DNA from: Streptomyces sp. NBC_01754
GTDB taxonomy: Bacteria; Actinomycetota; Actinomycetes; Streptomycetales; Streptomycetaceae
DNA: 64,000 bases
Reading direction: 5' to 3'
Assembly: GCF_035918015.1 (NCBI RefSeq)
Contig: NZ_CP109132.1
Location: 5,270,001 to 5,334,000 of the forward strand
Shown here: positions 10,004-19,737 of the stretch, in pieces
Numbering within the stretch: position 1 is the first letter of the stretch
Layout of the letters: each line of letters opens with the position of its first letter
Translations under genes and position numbers: made by a program
The notes under the pieces: model-generated
What the model saw: the letters and a program-made list of their open reading frames with translations, nothing else
Database searches by the model: none
What the model was told of the DNA's origin: nothing

Positions 10004-12517
10004 ATGGAACCGACCGACCGGGGACCGGGGGACTACGGCCACGGAACAGGTAGTTCCGCCGAGGGCGCCGTGCCACGCAGGCAGCCCCGGGATCCCCTGA
10101 CGCCCGACTTCGGGCTCCAGACACCGCAGCGGTCCCGCGCCGTGCAGCTGATCACCGGAGACTTCCTGCTCACCGTCAATCCGGTCGACGGCAGCGAGAT
10201 CGAGCCCTGCCCGCCGGGGGAACGGCCCGAAGCCCCCGTACGGCGCACCGCGGCGGAGCGCGCCGAACGCGAGCGCGCCACCTCACCGCCCGCCCCGCCG
10301 GGGCCGCCCGCGGCTCGACCGCCCCTGCTGGAGCGCGGGCAGGAGCGCGAGCGGCTGGTCCGGCTGCTGGCGCGCGGCCGCTCGGTGCGGCTCACCGGCC
10401 CCGCCGGCTCCGGCCGCACGGCGCTGCTGGAGGCCGTCGCCGCCGACTGCGCGGACCTGGCGCCCGACGGCGTCGTCCACCTCTCCGGGCACCGGCGGAC
10501 CGCCTCCGAGCTGCTCTACGAACTCTTCGAGGCCGTCCACCGCTCGCCCCTGTACCGGCCGGGCCGGGAGGCGCTGCGGGAACGCGTCGGCGGTATCGGC
10601 GCCGTCGTCGTCCTGGACGACCTGGAGCTGGGCGGCACCGCGCTGGAGGAACTGCTCGACGCCACGCCCGAATGCGCCTTCCTGTTCGGCGCGAGCCCCG
10701 ACGTGCCCGCCCCCACCGCCGACTCGAACGTGGAGGAGGTCTTCCTGGCCGGACTCGGCCGGGGCGCCTCCGTCGAACTGCTGGAAAACGTCGTGGAACG
10801 CCCCCTCACCGACGAGGAGGCGAACTGGGCGGGCGACCTCTGGTTCGAGTCCGAAGGGCTGCCGCTCCGCTTCGTCCAGGCCGGTGCCCTGCTGCGCCAG
10901 CGGGACCAGCTGTCCACGGACCCCGAGGACTTCGACGGCTACGACGACCCGGACGCCTCACCCTTCGGGCGGGCCGCGCCGGTGGACGTCCCGCTGCCGA
11001 GCCTCGGTGAGGGTGCCGCTCCGGCGGCGCTGCTGGCCTCCCGGATGAGCGAGGCGGCCCGGGAGACCCTGCGGTTCGCCGTCGCCCTCGGGGGCGAGGT
11101 CCCGCACCAGGCGCATCTGCCGGCGTTGGTGGGGGACACCCACGCCGACGCCGCCTTGGGCGAGTTGTCCGCGTGCGGCCTGCTCTCCCCGGCCGGACCC
11201 CGCTACCGCCTGGCGGCCGGAGTCCTGGACCAGCTGGTGGCCGGCGGATACGGCGAGGACGCGGACACCTTCGCCCGCAACGCCGCCCAGCACTACGCCT
11301 GGTGGGCGGGCCATCCGTCCGTCACGCCGGAGCGGGCCGTCGCCGAGGCGGACGCCGTGCTCGCCTCGATGACCCACCTGGTGCAGGGCGACCGGCCGGG
11401 AGCGGCCAGTACGGCCGTGCTGCTGGCCCGCAGCGCCTCTCCGGCATTCGCGGCGGGGATGAGGTGGGGCGCCTGGGAGAAGGCTCTCAGGGCCGGACAG
11501 GAGGCCGCCCGGGTCGCCGGTGAGGTCGCCGAGGAGGCGTACTTCCACCACGAGTTGGGCGTGCTCGCCCTCTGTACCGGACACCTGGACCGGGCCAGGA
11601 CCGAACTGGAGACCTCCGTCGGCATGCGCGGAGCGCTCGCCGACAAGCCAGGTGCGGTGGCCGGGCGCAGGGCGCTCGCCCTCGTCACGGACCTCTCCGG
11701 CGGACCGGTGGTGCAGGGTGGCCGTGCCGCGGCCGGCGAGGAGGTGACGGCCGTACGCCACGAGGAATCGCTGTCGCCGTCCGGCGTGCCGGGGGCCACC
11801 GCGGTGATGCCCGTGTCCGGATGGAAGGCCGAGGACCCGTCGACGCCGGTCTCCCCCCGGGCCGTTCCGGCCGCCGCCCGGCCCACGGGCCTGTCCTCGA
11901 TCGGTCACAGGGCGCTCCAGGGCGCCAGGCGCAACCTCGTCGCGGTCGGCGCGGGCGCGCTGCTGGCCGCCGTGCTGGGCACGGTGGTGACACTGGGGGC
12001 GACCTCGGACAGCGAGGACCCCGAGAACCAGAACGTCACGACCGAGCAGGAGGCGGGCGTGGACGACAGCGAGAGGGGCCTGTCCGCGGACGAGCCGGCC
12101 GGGGACGAGCCCGCCGCCGGCGTCACCGCGGGACCCGGAGCCTCCGTACCGGGTCCTTCGCACAGCGCGTCGCCGTCCGGCGGCGGAACGCCGGAGGGGG
12201 AGACGTCGGAGCCCGGGACGAGCCCGTCGTCGGACGACCCGACGAGCGGCGGCCCCAGCGACCCTCCGCCGTCCCAGGACCCCTCGCCGAGCGGGAAGCC
12301 GACGGACCCGGGGACCACGCCGACGCCGTCCGGGCCGCCCGATCCGACCGAGACGACCCCTGATCCGACGGAGACCGCTCCCACGGACCCTCCGAGCGAA
12401 CCGCCGGAGTCCACGGACTCGGCGAGCGGTCCGGCGGAGTCGGCCACCGCGTCGGCGACGGGCACCGATCCCGTTCCGGACGACACCTCCGGCACCGTGC
12501 CCACCACCCTGGTCTGA
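10004..12517 (+). CDS. large P-loop NTPase-like protein with membrane anchor and Pro/Ser/Thr-rich tail
   Basis: An 837-residue protein. A disordered N-terminus precedes an NTPase module with Walker A GPAGSGRT (about 133-140) and a Walker-B-like VVVLDDLEL; helical repeat-like sequence follows (about 380-560). One membrane segment lies at about 645-665 (AVGAGALLAAVLGTVV). The last 170 residues are rich in Pro, Ser, Thr, Asp and Glu. If the anchor is conventional, the NTPase is cytoplasmic and the tail lies outside. ATG 10004 has GGGGGA upstream. The architecture resembles STAND/AAA ATPases seen in Streptomyces; the role is not known. Confidence 0.75.
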   Translation: MEPTDRGPGDYGHGTGSSAEGAVPRRQPRDPLTPDFGLQTPQRSRAVQLITGDFLLTVNPVDGSEIEPCPPGERPEAPVRRTAAERAERERATSPPAPPGPPAARPPLLERGQERERLVRLLARGRSVRLTGPAGSGRTALLEAVAADCADLAPDGVVHLSGHRRTASELLYELFEAVHRSPLYRPGREALRERVGGIGAVVVLDDLELGGTALEELLDATPECAFLFGASPDVPAPTADSNVEEVFLAGLGRGASVELLENVVERPLTDEEANWAGDLWFESEGLPLRFVQAGALLRQRDQLSTDPEDFDGYDDPDASPFGRAAPVDVPLPSLGEGAAPAALLASRMSEAARETLRFAVALGGEVPHQAHLPALVGDTHADAALGELSACGLLSPAGPRYRLAAGVLDQLVAGGYGEDADTFARNAAQHYAWWAGHPSVTPERAVAEADAVLASMTHLVQGDRPGAASTAVLLARSASPAFAAGMRWGAWEKALRAGQEAARVAGEVAEEAYFHHELGVLALCTGHLDRARTELETSVGMRGALADKPGAVAGRRALALVTDLSGGPVVQGGRAAAGEEVTAVRHEESLSPSGVPGATAVMPVSGWKAEDPSTPVSPRAVPAAARPTGLSSIGHRALQGARRNLVAVGAGALLAAVLGTVVTLGATSDSEDPENQNVTTEQEAGVDDSERGLSADEPAGDEPAAGVTAGPGASVPGPSHSASPSGGGTPEGETSEPGTSPSSDDPTSGGPSDPPPSQDPSPSGKPTDPGTTPTPSGPPDPTETTPDPTETAPTDPPSEPPESTDSASGPAESATASATGTDPVPDDTSGTVPTTLV

Positions 12518-12717
12518 CGCCCTGGGGACCGCACGAGCGCCGGGCGGCGATCCCGCCCGCCCACGGCGGCCCGGTGTCCCGGGCCGGCCCACGGGACGGT
12601 GTGCGGGCCGTCGGCGGCCCCGGCGTACCCCGGGGCGGCCGGGGAGGGCGACGCAGAGCGAGCAGGGCCCGTCGGACGGCCGAGGGCGGCCGTCCCGGGC
12701 CCGGGCCCACCGCTCCG

Positions 12718-13389
12718 TCAGAACAGCCGTAGCTTGTCGTCCTCGATGCCGCGCATCGCGTCGTAGTCCAGCACCAGGCACCCGATCCCGCGGTCCGTCG
12801 CCAGTACCCGGGCCTGCGGCTTGATCTCCTGGGCGGCGAAGACGCCCCGCACGGGCGCCAGATGGGGATCGCGGTTGAGCAGTTCGAGATAGCGGGTCAG
12901 CTGCTCCACCCCGTCGATGTCACCGCGCCGCTTCAGCTCGACGGCCACCGTCGCCCCGTCCGCGTCCCGGCACAGGATGTCGACCGGGCCGATCGCGGTG
13001 GGGTACTCGCGGCGGATCAGGGTGTAGCCCTCGCCGATCGTCTCGATCCGGTCGGCGAGCAGTTCCTGGAGGTGTGCCTCCACTCCGTCCTTGATGAGCC
13101 CGGGGTCCACACCCAGCTCGTGGGACGAGTCATGGAGGACTTCCTCCATGGTGATGATCAGTTTCTCGCCCGCCTTGTTCACCACGGTCCAGACGCCTTC
13201 GCTGTCGTCGGCGCCCTCCTTCAGAGTGCACGGCGGCGACATCCAGTTGAGCGGTTTGTACGCCCGGTCGTCGGCGTGGATCGAGACGCTGCCGTCCGCC
13301 TTCACCAGGATCAGGCGGGGCGCGGAGGGCAGGTGGGCGGTGAGCCGGCCCGCGTAGTCGACGGAGCAACGGGCGATGACGAGACGCAT
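12718..13389 (-). CDS. nucS: mismatch-specific endonuclease NucS (EndoMS)
   Basis: A 223-residue nuclease that cuts both strands at mismatches and replaces MutSL repair in actinobacteria. The N-terminal DNA-binding domain begins [16 protein letters not shown]. The C-terminal PD-(D/E)xK-type active site is visible as GPVDILC (Asp137) and VAVELKRRG (Glu151, Lys153). The protein ends in KLRLF, the short motif through which NucS binds the sliding clamp. ATG 13389 is chosen by family alignment; the frame extends upstream without conserved residues. The gene is monocistronic. Confidence 0.95.
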   Translation of the reverse strand: MRLVIARCSVDYAGRLTAHLPSAPRLILVKADGSVSIHADDRAYKPLNWMSPPCTLKEGADDSEGVWTVVNKAGEKLIITMEEVLHDSSHELGVDPGLIKDGVEAHLQELLADRIETIGEGYTLIRREYPTAIGPVDILCRDADGATVAVELKRRGDIDGVEQLTRYLELLNRDPHLAPVRGVFAAQEIKPQARVLATDRGIGCLVLDYDAMRGIEDDKLRLF

Positions 13390-13653
13390 GGTCGGCAACG
13401 CTACTCGACGAACGCCGTCCCGCGCGATTTCCGTCGCTGCCGCCCCGTACACCTCTTGACGGTCTCGGTATCGGGCTTGCCCCTCTTTGCGACCGTTCGT
13501 TATTGGCCGGTTGTGTTCCCAATCTCCTGGTGCGGCCCGGACCGCGCGCTTACCTTGGAAGCAGGAGGTCGCCGCCTGTGTACACAGCGTCGCCGCCCTC
13601 CTGCCCTGCCCGTAAGGCCCCGGCCACCTGCCGGGGTCGCGAGAGGAGAACCC

Positions 13654-14046
13654 ATGTCGCTCGACGTCTCACCGGCCCTCTTGGAACAGGCCGAGCGAGG
13701 CGAGGTCGACGAAGCCGACTTCGTCGACTGCGTCCGGACCTCCCTGCCCTTCGCGTGGGAGATGATCAGCTCCCTGGTGGCCCAGCTGAAGGTGGACGGC
13801 GGAGAGTTCGCCGACAACCAGACGCCGCCGCCGAACGAGCAGGCACGTGGTCAGCTGCTGCGTGCGCTCGCCAGTGACGCGATACGCGGTGCGCTCCAGC
13901 GGCACTTCGGTGTGCGCCTGGCCTTCCAGAACTGCCACCGTGTCGCGGTGTTCCCGCTGGACGCCTCGGTCGACGAGCGGCTCGCCAAATTCACCTCGGT
14001 GAGGGGCCAGCTGCTCAACCAGTCGCCTGAGCTGCGGGACTGCTGA
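13654..14046 (+). CDS. SCO5389-family protein
   Basis: A 130-residue acidic, mostly helical protein without signal or membrane segment. It matches my recollection of the small family named after S. coelicolor SCO5389 (opening [26 protein letters not shown] and containing PFAWEMIS). ATG 13654 follows a strong GAGAGGAGAA site. The gene stands alone between nucS and the LLM oxidoreductase, as in S. coelicolor. No biochemical function is known to me. Confidence 0.85.
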   Translation: MSLDVSPALLEQAERGEVDEADFVDCVRTSLPFAWEMISSLVAQLKVDGGEFADNQTPPPNEQARGQLLRALASDAIRGALQRHFGVRLAFQNCHRVAVFPLDASVDERLAKFTSVRGQLLNQSPELRDC

Positions 14047-14149
14047 ACCCCTCGGCTGCCGCCCCGGGCCGCGGGAGGTGCAACTGGCTCCGGGGCGGCG
14101 GCTTCGCGTACCACCGCACCACCGGGGCAGCCGCACGCGTGCGTACGGA

Positions 14150-15181
14150 TCACCTCAGCAACGGCAGCACGTCCGTGCCCAGCCGCCGCACGTTCTCCTC
14201 CGTCGCGGCGAGGTCGCCCGACCCCTCCACCAGGAGCGCGAACCGGGTGATGCCCGTCCGCTCCGCCGTGGCCGCGAGCCGGTCGGCGGCCAGCCGGGGC
14301 GGGCCCACCGGATGCAGACCGCACAGGTACTCCGTGTACGCCACGGGGTCGCGCATCACCCGGTGGCGGCCGTCGACCGTCACATGCGCGTCCAGGCCCT
14401 GCCTCAGCCAGCCCGGCATGGCCTTCACCAGCGTCTCCGTGGCGTCGTCGGCACGGTCGGCGATCTGGGCCACCCCCGCGGACACGTGTGCGACCTGCTC
14501 CACGACGTCCGCGGGCTGACCGGCGTCCCGGGCGGCCGAGCGCCACAGAGCGGCCATCCCGGCCTTCTCCTCGTCGTCGCAGTGCATCCCCAGGAGCATC
14601 GGCAAACCCTTTTCAGCGGCGAGTTTCACGCTTTTTGGCGATGTGCACGCAATGACCACCTCGGGGCCCGCCGGGCCGTCCCCGAGCAGCTCGTCGGTAC
14701 GCGGCACCACCGCCACCTCGCGGAAGCCGAACCGCTTCCCGCGCCCCGCGACCCGGGAGCCGCGCAGCCACTCGAGGAGCAGCTCCAGCGACTCGGGGAA
14801 CCCCTTCTCGTACGCCTCGAGGCCGCTCTGGAACACCTCCAGGTCCACCCAGGGCCCCCCGCGCCCCACCCCGAGGGTGAAGCGCCCGCCGCTGGTCAGA
14901 TGCAGCAGGGCGGCCTGCTCCCCGAGGGCGACCGGGTGCTGGGTGGGCAGCACGCTCACCGCCGTGCCCACCCGGATCCTGCGGGTGCGGCCGAGCAGCA
15001 GCCCGGCCAGGGTCACCGCGGACGGGCACACCCCGTACGGCACGAAGTGGTGCTCCGCCAGCCAGACCGAGTCGAGCCCCGACTCGTCCGCCACCTCCGC
15101 GGACCGGACGGCCCGGTGCAGGGCCTCGCCCTGCCCCTGGCCAGGGAACTGTGCCGCCAGCACGAATGTTCCTACGCGCAT
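14150..15181 (-). CDS. LLM-class flavin-dependent oxidoreductase
   Basis: A 343-residue protein of the bacterial luciferase-like monooxygenase superfamily (TIM barrel binding FMN or F420). Visible hallmarks are MRVGTFVLAAQFPGQG at the start, the LAEHHFVPYG segment around residues 41-50, the RIRVGTAVSVLPTQHPVALGEQAALL segment and the GGRFTLGVGRGGPWVD loop. ATG 15181 has an excellent AAGGAGGT site. The substrate is unknown. It is monocistronic and divergent from the small zinc-ribbon-like gene. Confidence 0.9.
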   Translation of the reverse strand: MRVGTFVLAAQFPGQGQGEALHRAVRSAEVADESGLDSVWLAEHHFVPYGVCPSAVTLAGLLLGRTRRIRVGTAVSVLPTQHPVALGEQAALLHLTSGGRFTLGVGRGGPWVDLEVFQSGLEAYEKGFPESLELLLEWLRGSRVAGRGKRFGFREVAVVPRTDELLGDGPAGPEVVIACTSPKSVKLAAEKGLPMLLGMHCDDEEKAGMAALWRSAARDAGQPADVVEQVAHVSAGVAQIADRADDATETLVKAMPGWLRQGLDAHVTVDGRHRVMRDPVAYTEYLCGLHPVGPPRLAADRLAATAERTGITRFALLVEGSGDLAATEENVRRLGTDVLPLLR

Positions 15182-15397
15182 CGCCTGATACCTCCTTGCG
15201 GCCGACGCGGCTCTCCCCCTACCGGCAACAACGTCTGACACGTGCCAAAGGCACGGTCCACCGCGAAGTTGTTGCGATTTTCCGGTAACCCATCCTTCGC
15301 CACGCCCCTCAGGCGTCACCGTCGCACCGGAGCCCGGCGCCGGGGGCTCTAGGCTTGACGGACCTGCCCCTGCCGCCGCCGTCCTGTGAGGTGTTCC

Positions 15398-15727
15398 GTG
15401 TCCCCGCGCCGCAACCGCCCCCGAGGCGGCGAGAGTCCCAACGGCAACGCACGCGAGGCGGTCGAGCGGTACGGCGGGGGCGGCCTCACCGAGAGCTGGC
15501 GGGGCGAGGAGTGGTCGGTGCGCCCGGTGAGCGGGGCGAGCGCGGCGGGCAAGCGCTACCGCTGTCCCGGCTGCGACCAGGAGATCCCCTCCGGGGTACC
15601 GCACATGGTCGCCTGGTCGGAGTACGGCGGGGTCGACGACCGCAGGCACTGGCACAAGGCCTGCTGGAACGCGAAGGACCGCCGCACCACGAAGGTGCAG
15701 CGGTCCAGGAACGCGCCGCGTCACTGA
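15398..15727 (+). CDS. small zinc-ribbon-like protein
   Basis: A 109-residue basic protein with a disordered arginine-rich N-terminus and a C-terminal segment YRCPGCDQEI...HMVAW...HWHKACW that supplies C-x2-C and H-x3-C pairs, enough to bind one zinc ion. GTG 15398 is preferred because GAGG lies about 7 bases upstream. A TAGGCT -10-like box stands about 45 bases upstream. Databases often call such actinobacterial proteins ATP/GTP-binding, but no nucleotide motif is visible. The function is unknown; a nucleic-acid-binding role is possible. Confidence 0.75.
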   Translation: MSPRRNRPRGGESPNGNAREAVERYGGGGLTESWRGEEWSVRPVSGASAAGKRYRCPGCDQEIPSGVPHMVAWSEYGGVDDRRHWHKACWNAKDRRTTKVQRSRNAPRH

Positions 15728-15745
15728 AGGAAGGGCCGGGGCGCC

Positions 15746-16624
15746 TCAGACGTCCCGTCGGTCCAGAGAGGCGAAGGCCGCGGCCATGACCACGGCGGTC
15801 ACGCCGGCGATGATGAGGACGGGACTCCAGCCGGTCGGTCCCGACATGGTCAGCGACCCGGCGTACAGCGCACCGATCTGGTTGGGGATCGAGTACACGA
15901 ACAGCGCGTGTTGCAGACCGGAGAGCGCCGGCGCGAACATGAACACCGCCAGCACCAGCGGCAGCAGGAACAGGGCGATCATGATCGTGATCGCCCCCGC
16001 CGAGTGCCGGACGATCGCGCCGAAGGCCAGGGACAGGAGCCCGAGCAACGCGATGTAGAGCCCCACTCCGACCGTGGAGCGCAGCCAGTCGTCGCCGGTG
16101 GGCGGGGCGCCGTCCAGGGCGGCGGTCTGCAGCACCCCGACCACTCCGGTCGTCACCGTGGTGACGGTGAAGGTGAGCAGGAAGAGGACGAACGACTTGG
16201 CGATCAGCACCCGGGCCCGGCTGGGACAGACCGTCAGGGTGGAACGGATCATCCCGGTGCCGTACTCGGACGTGATGGTGAGCACGCCCAGGGTGATCAC
16301 ACAGATCGAGCCGGGCAGCACGCCGAAGAAGCCGAGTTCGAGCACGGAACCGTCCTCGACGGAGGCGTCCGAGGCACGTACGGTCAGCGCGGTGAGCAGA
16401 CCGACGGCCGGCAGCAGTACGACCAGCACGCCGAGCGTCCACATCGTGGAGCGCACGGAGCGGATCTTGGTCCACTCCGAGGCGATGGCGTCACCGAGTC
16501 CCGGATCGCGGTCCGGGACGGGCGAGGCGTAGGGGCCGAGCCCGTCGGCCCCGGCCTCCGGTGGGCGCGGGCCGGCGTCCTGGTCCGTGTGCGGGGGAGG
16601 CGGCGGGGGTGCCGGCGTCGTCAT
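15746..16624 (-). CDS. ABC-2 type transporter permease (pair 1)
   Basis: A 292-residue permease with a proline-rich cytoplasmic N-terminus (residues 1-40), then GDAIASEWTKIRSVRSTMWTL and six hydrophobic segments. The EWTKIRSVRSTMWT motif is typical of actinobacterial ABC-2 permeases partnering NatA-like ATPases. Its ATG overlaps the stop of the upstream ATPase gene by 4 bases (ATGA), so both are co-translated. It is paralogous to the permease at 17857-18636. Substrate unknown. Confidence 0.9.
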   Translation of the reverse strand: MTTPAPPPPPPHTDQDAGPRPPEAGADGLGPYASPVPDRDPGLGDAIASEWTKIRSVRSTMWTLGVLVVLLPAVGLLTALTVRASDASVEDGSVLELGFFGVLPGSICVITLGVLTITSEYGTGMIRSTLTVCPSRARVLIAKSFVLFLLTFTVTTVTTGVVGVLQTAALDGAPPTGDDWLRSTVGVGLYIALLGLLSLAFGAIVRHSAGAITIMIALFLLPLVLAVFMFAPALSGLQHALFVYSIPNQIGALYAGSLTMSGPTGWSPVLIIAGVTAVVMAAAFASLDRRDV

Positions 16625-17718
16625 CGGGATTCCTCTCCGCTCTCGCGCCCGGGCGCGGCGGTGGGTGCGGCCGGGTCCGGTCCCGGGGGCGGCGGGACGT
16701 ACCAGCCCTGCTGGGGCACCTCCGGTGTGAGGGGCTCGGGCCCGAGGTCGGGGAGAGGCCCGTAGGCGGGGGGCGGGGGCTGGAGCCCCTCCTTGGCGTC
16801 CGCCGTCGAGCGGTGGTCCACGGAGCCCTGCGTCATCCGCATGTACGCCTCCTCCAGCGATGCCTGGTGCGGCGAGAGCTCCCAGAGCCGGACGTCCGCC
16901 GCGTGTGCCAGCTCACTGATCCGGCGCAGCGGCAGCCCGGTCACCCGCAGGGCCCCGTCGGGTTCGGGCATGACCCGCCCGTCCGCCGCGGTGAGCGAAT
17001 CCGTCAGCCGCTCCCGCTGCCCGTCCGGTTCCGTGGAGACCCGGACCCGGGCGAAGCCCGCGGAATGGGCGGAGATGAAGTCCTTGACGCTCATGTCGGA
17101 CAGCAGCCGGCCCCGCCCGATCACGATCAGATGGTCGGCGGTGAGTGCCATCTCGCTCATCAGGTGGCTCGAGACGAAGACCGTGCGCCCCTCGGAGGCC
17201 AGCTCCTTCATCAGGTTGCGGACCCAGTGGATGCCCTCGGGGTCGAGACCGTTCACCGGCTCGTCGAAGAGCAGCACCCGCGGGTCCCCGAGCAGCGCCG
17301 CCGCGATCCCGAGCCGCTGGCCCATGCCGAGCGAGAAGCCCTTGGACCGCCTCTTCGCGACGTCCCGCAGACCGACGACGCCGAGTACCTCGTCCACCCG
17401 CGCCGCCGGGATGCCCGCCAGCTGGGCCAGGCACAGCAGGTGGTTGCGGGCACTGCGCCCGCCGTGCACCGCCTTGGCGTCGAGGAGCGCGCCCACCTGC
17501 CGCGGCGCGTTGGGGAGGCCGCGGAAGGGATGACCGCCGATCATCACATGGCCGGCCGTCGGCCGGTCCAGGCCGAGCATCATGCGCATGGTGGTGGACT
17601 TGCCGGACCCGTTGGGACCGAGGAACCCCGTGACGGCCCCCGGCCGCACCTGGAAGGAAAGGTCGTCCACGGCTGTCTTGGCGCCGTAGCGCTTGGTCAG
17701 GCCTACCGCCTCGATCAT
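16621..17718 (-). CDS. ABC transporter ATP-binding protein (pair 1)
   Basis: A 365-residue ATPase: Walker A GPNGSGKST near residue 35, signature FSLGMGQRLG, Walker B VLLFDEPVNGLDPEG, and the H-loop SSHLMSEM. Beyond about residue 215 is a C-terminal extension, with the last 80 residues proline-rich and disordered. It forms an operon with the overlapping downstream permease gene. The catalytic part is strongly similar to the ATPase at 18642-19652, so the two loci are a tandem duplication. Probable exporter of unknown substrate. Confidence 0.92.
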   Translation of the reverse strand: MIEAVGLTKRYGAKTAVDDLSFQVRPGAVTGFLGPNGSGKSTTMRMMLGLDRPTAGHVMIGGHPFRGLPNAPRQVGALLDAKAVHGGRSARNHLLCLAQLAGIPAARVDEVLGVVGLRDVAKRRSKGFSLGMGQRLGIAAALLGDPRVLLFDEPVNGLDPEGIHWVRNLMKELASEGRTVFVSSHLMSEMALTADHLIVIGRGRLLSDMSVKDFISAHSAGFARVRVSTEPDGQRERLTDSLTAADGRVMPEPDGALRVTGLPLRRISELAHAADVRLWELSPHQASLEEAYMRMTQGSVDHRSTADAKEGLQPPPPAYGPLPDLGPEPLTPEVPQQGWYVPPPPGPDPAAPTAAPGRESGEESR

Positions 17719-17856
17719 TCTCCAGCCCCATCGACGTCCTGTGTCGTCGGGGCCCGGCCACCCGGCCGCACGCCCCCGTCAGAATGAGGAGGATAACCAG
17801 GGCGTGACGGTTCCGGCCAAGTCGCCGGGCGGGCGATCGTCGTGTACGGGACCGTC

Positions 17857-18636
17857 TCAGGCGTCCCTCTTCTTCAGGACGAGCCAGCCGCCGGCCAGCG
17901 CCGCTACCACCCAGAGCGCCATGATGCCCATCCCGCTCCAGGGCCCGTACGGGGCGGGTCCGCTGTTCATGGCGTCGGGTACCACCTGCATGATCTTGGA
18001 GCCCGCCTGGTCCGGGAAGTAGCGGGCCACCTTCTTGGCGCCGGGCACCGCCGACAGGATCTGCGAGACCAGGAAGAAGAACGGCATCAGGATGCCGAGC
18101 GACAGCATGGAGCTGCGCAGCATCGTGGCGACGCCCATGGAGAACACCGCGATGAGGCCCATGTAGAGGCCGCCGCCGAAGACCGCGCGCAGCACGTTCT
18201 CCGCCCCGATGTCCGTGCCGTGGTCGCCCAGCAGCGCCTGGCTGAGGAAGAACGTCACGAAGCTGGTGGCGAGGCCGACCAGGAGGGCCAGCACACCGGC
18301 CACCGCGACCTTGCTGAAGAGGAACGTCCCCCGCCGAGGCACGGCCGCCAGCGAGGTGCGGATCATGCCCGAGCTGTACTCCGTGCCGACCACCAGGACA
18401 CCGAAGACGACCATGGCCAGCTGGCCCAGGGCCGTACCGGAGAAGCTGACCAGGGTGGGGTCGAACGTGGCGCGCTCGGCGGCGGGCAGGTCGTCGAACT
18501 GGCTGTTCAGCAGGGCGCTGAGTGCCGCGCTCATGGCGACCGTGACGACGAACGCCGAGATCAGGGTCCAGGTGGTCGACGAGACCGTACGGATCTTGGT
18601 CCATTCCGAGTTCAGGACCGCGGGTACGGATGTCAT
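17857..18636 (-). CDS. ABC-2 type transporter permease (pair 2)
   Basis: A permease of about 259 residues with six hydrophobic segments and an N-terminal LNSEWTKIRTVSSTTWTL motif matching the pair 1 permease. ATG 18636 lies 5 bases after the upstream ATPase stop. GTG 18645, which would overlap that stop as GTGA, is a plausible alternative. GAAGGAA stands just upstream of both. It forms one operon with the ATPase gene. Confidence 0.9.
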   Translation of the reverse strand: MTSVPAVLNSEWTKIRTVSSTTWTLISAFVVTVAMSAALSALLNSQFDDLPAAERATFDPTLVSFSGTALGQLAMVVFGVLVVGTEYSSGMIRTSLAAVPRRGTFLFSKVAVAGVLALLVGLATSFVTFFLSQALLGDHGTDIGAENVLRAVFGGGLYMGLIAVFSMGVATMLRSSMLSLGILMPFFFLVSQILSAVPGAKKVARYFPDQAGSKIMQVVPDAMNSGPAPYGPWSGMGIMALWVVAALAGGWLVLKKRDA

Positions 18637-18641
18637 CACTG

Positions 18642-19652
18642 TCACGCTTCCTTCGTTACGTCGCCGGAGCCGGAGCCGGGATCTGCCGGTCGGTCCCATG
18701 AGTCGCCCCAGTGCGGTCCCACCGGCGGTAGCTGGGCCGCGTCCAGTGAGGAGTGCGCGTGGTATTCCACGGCGCCCGCCGTCATCTGCATGAAGGCGTC
18801 CTCCAGCGAGGCGTGCTGGGAGCTGAGCTCGTGCAGCACGATCCGGTGCTCGGCGGCCAGCTCACCGACCCGCTCCGCCGTCCCACCGTCGATCTCCAGC
18901 GCACCGCCCCCCACCTCGACGGCGACGACGCCCGCGGAGTGCAGCGTGTCGCGCAGCCGCTCCCGCTCGGGTGAACGCACCCGCACGAAGCTGCGGGCAT
19001 TCTCGTGGATGAAGTCCGCCATCGTGGTGTCGGCCAGCAGTTTCCCCTGGCCGATCACGATCAAATGGTCGGCGGTGAGGGCCATTTCACTCATCAGATG
19101 CGAGGAGACGAAGATCGTCCGGCCTTCCGCGGCGAGCGCCTTCATCAGATTGCGGATCCAGTGGATCCCCTCGGGGTCCAGACCGTTGACGGGCTCGTCG
19201 AACATAAGGATCTCGGGATCACCCAGCAGCGCGGCCGCGATTCCCAGCCGCTGCCCCATGCCGAGGGAGAAACCCTTCGACTTCTTCTTCGCCACCGCGG
19301 TGAGACCGACGGTGTCGAGCACATGGGACACCCGGCTCGCCGGGATGCGGTTGCTCTGCGCCAGACACAGGAGGTTGTCGTACGCGCTGCGTCCGCCGTG
19401 CATCGACTTCGCGTCGAGCAGCGCCCCGATGTGCTTGAGGGGTTCCTGGAGCTCGTGGTAGCGCTTGCCGTCGATGCGGACCGACCCGCTGGTGGGGTTG
19501 TCGAGGTCGAGCATCATGCGCATGGTGGTGGACTTGCCCGCGCCGTTGGGGCCCAGAAAACCCGTCACCATTCCTGGTCTGACTTGGAATGACAAATGGT
19601 CCACGGCAACTTTGTTGCCGAAGCGTTTGGTGAGGCCGTCCAGCTCGATCAT
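18642..19652 (-). CDS. ABC transporter ATP-binding protein (pair 2)
   Basis: A 336-residue ATPase with Walker A GPNGAGKST, signature FSLGMGQRLG, Walker B ILMFDEPVNGLDPEG and SSHLMSEM. It is nearly colinear with the pair 1 ATPase (shared NLLCLAQ, MHGGRSA/VHGGRSA and LTADHLIVIG stretches) but has a shorter tail. Gene order is ATPase then permease, as in pair 1, consistent with duplication of the whole two-gene unit. The start is ATG 19652. Substrate unknown. Confidence 0.92.
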   Translation of the reverse strand: MIELDGLTKRFGNKVAVDHLSFQVRPGMVTGFLGPNGAGKSTTMRMMLDLDNPTSGSVRIDGKRYHELQEPLKHIGALLDAKSMHGGRSAYDNLLCLAQSNRIPASRVSHVLDTVGLTAVAKKKSKGFSLGMGQRLGIAAALLGDPEILMFDEPVNGLDPEGIHWIRNLMKALAAEGRTIFVSSHLMSEMALTADHLIVIGQGKLLADTTMADFIHENARSFVRVRSPERERLRDTLHSAGVVAVEVGGGALEIDGGTAERVGELAAEHRIVLHELSSQHASLEDAFMQMTAGAVEYHAHSSLDAAQLPPVGPHWGDSWDRPADPGSGSGDVTKEA

Positions 19653-19737
19653 GCGTTCACGCTAGATCGCCGACGCGCCCGGCGCCACCACAAAGGCGGA
19701 ACCGGGCGCGTGAAGGAGTACGGCAGGCGCGTGGGCG

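Noticed and set aside
16913..18604. 563-codon minus-strand frame spanning both ABC pairs
   Set aside because: Out-of-frame shadow of the real permease and ATPase genes; it carries no ABC motif in its own frame.
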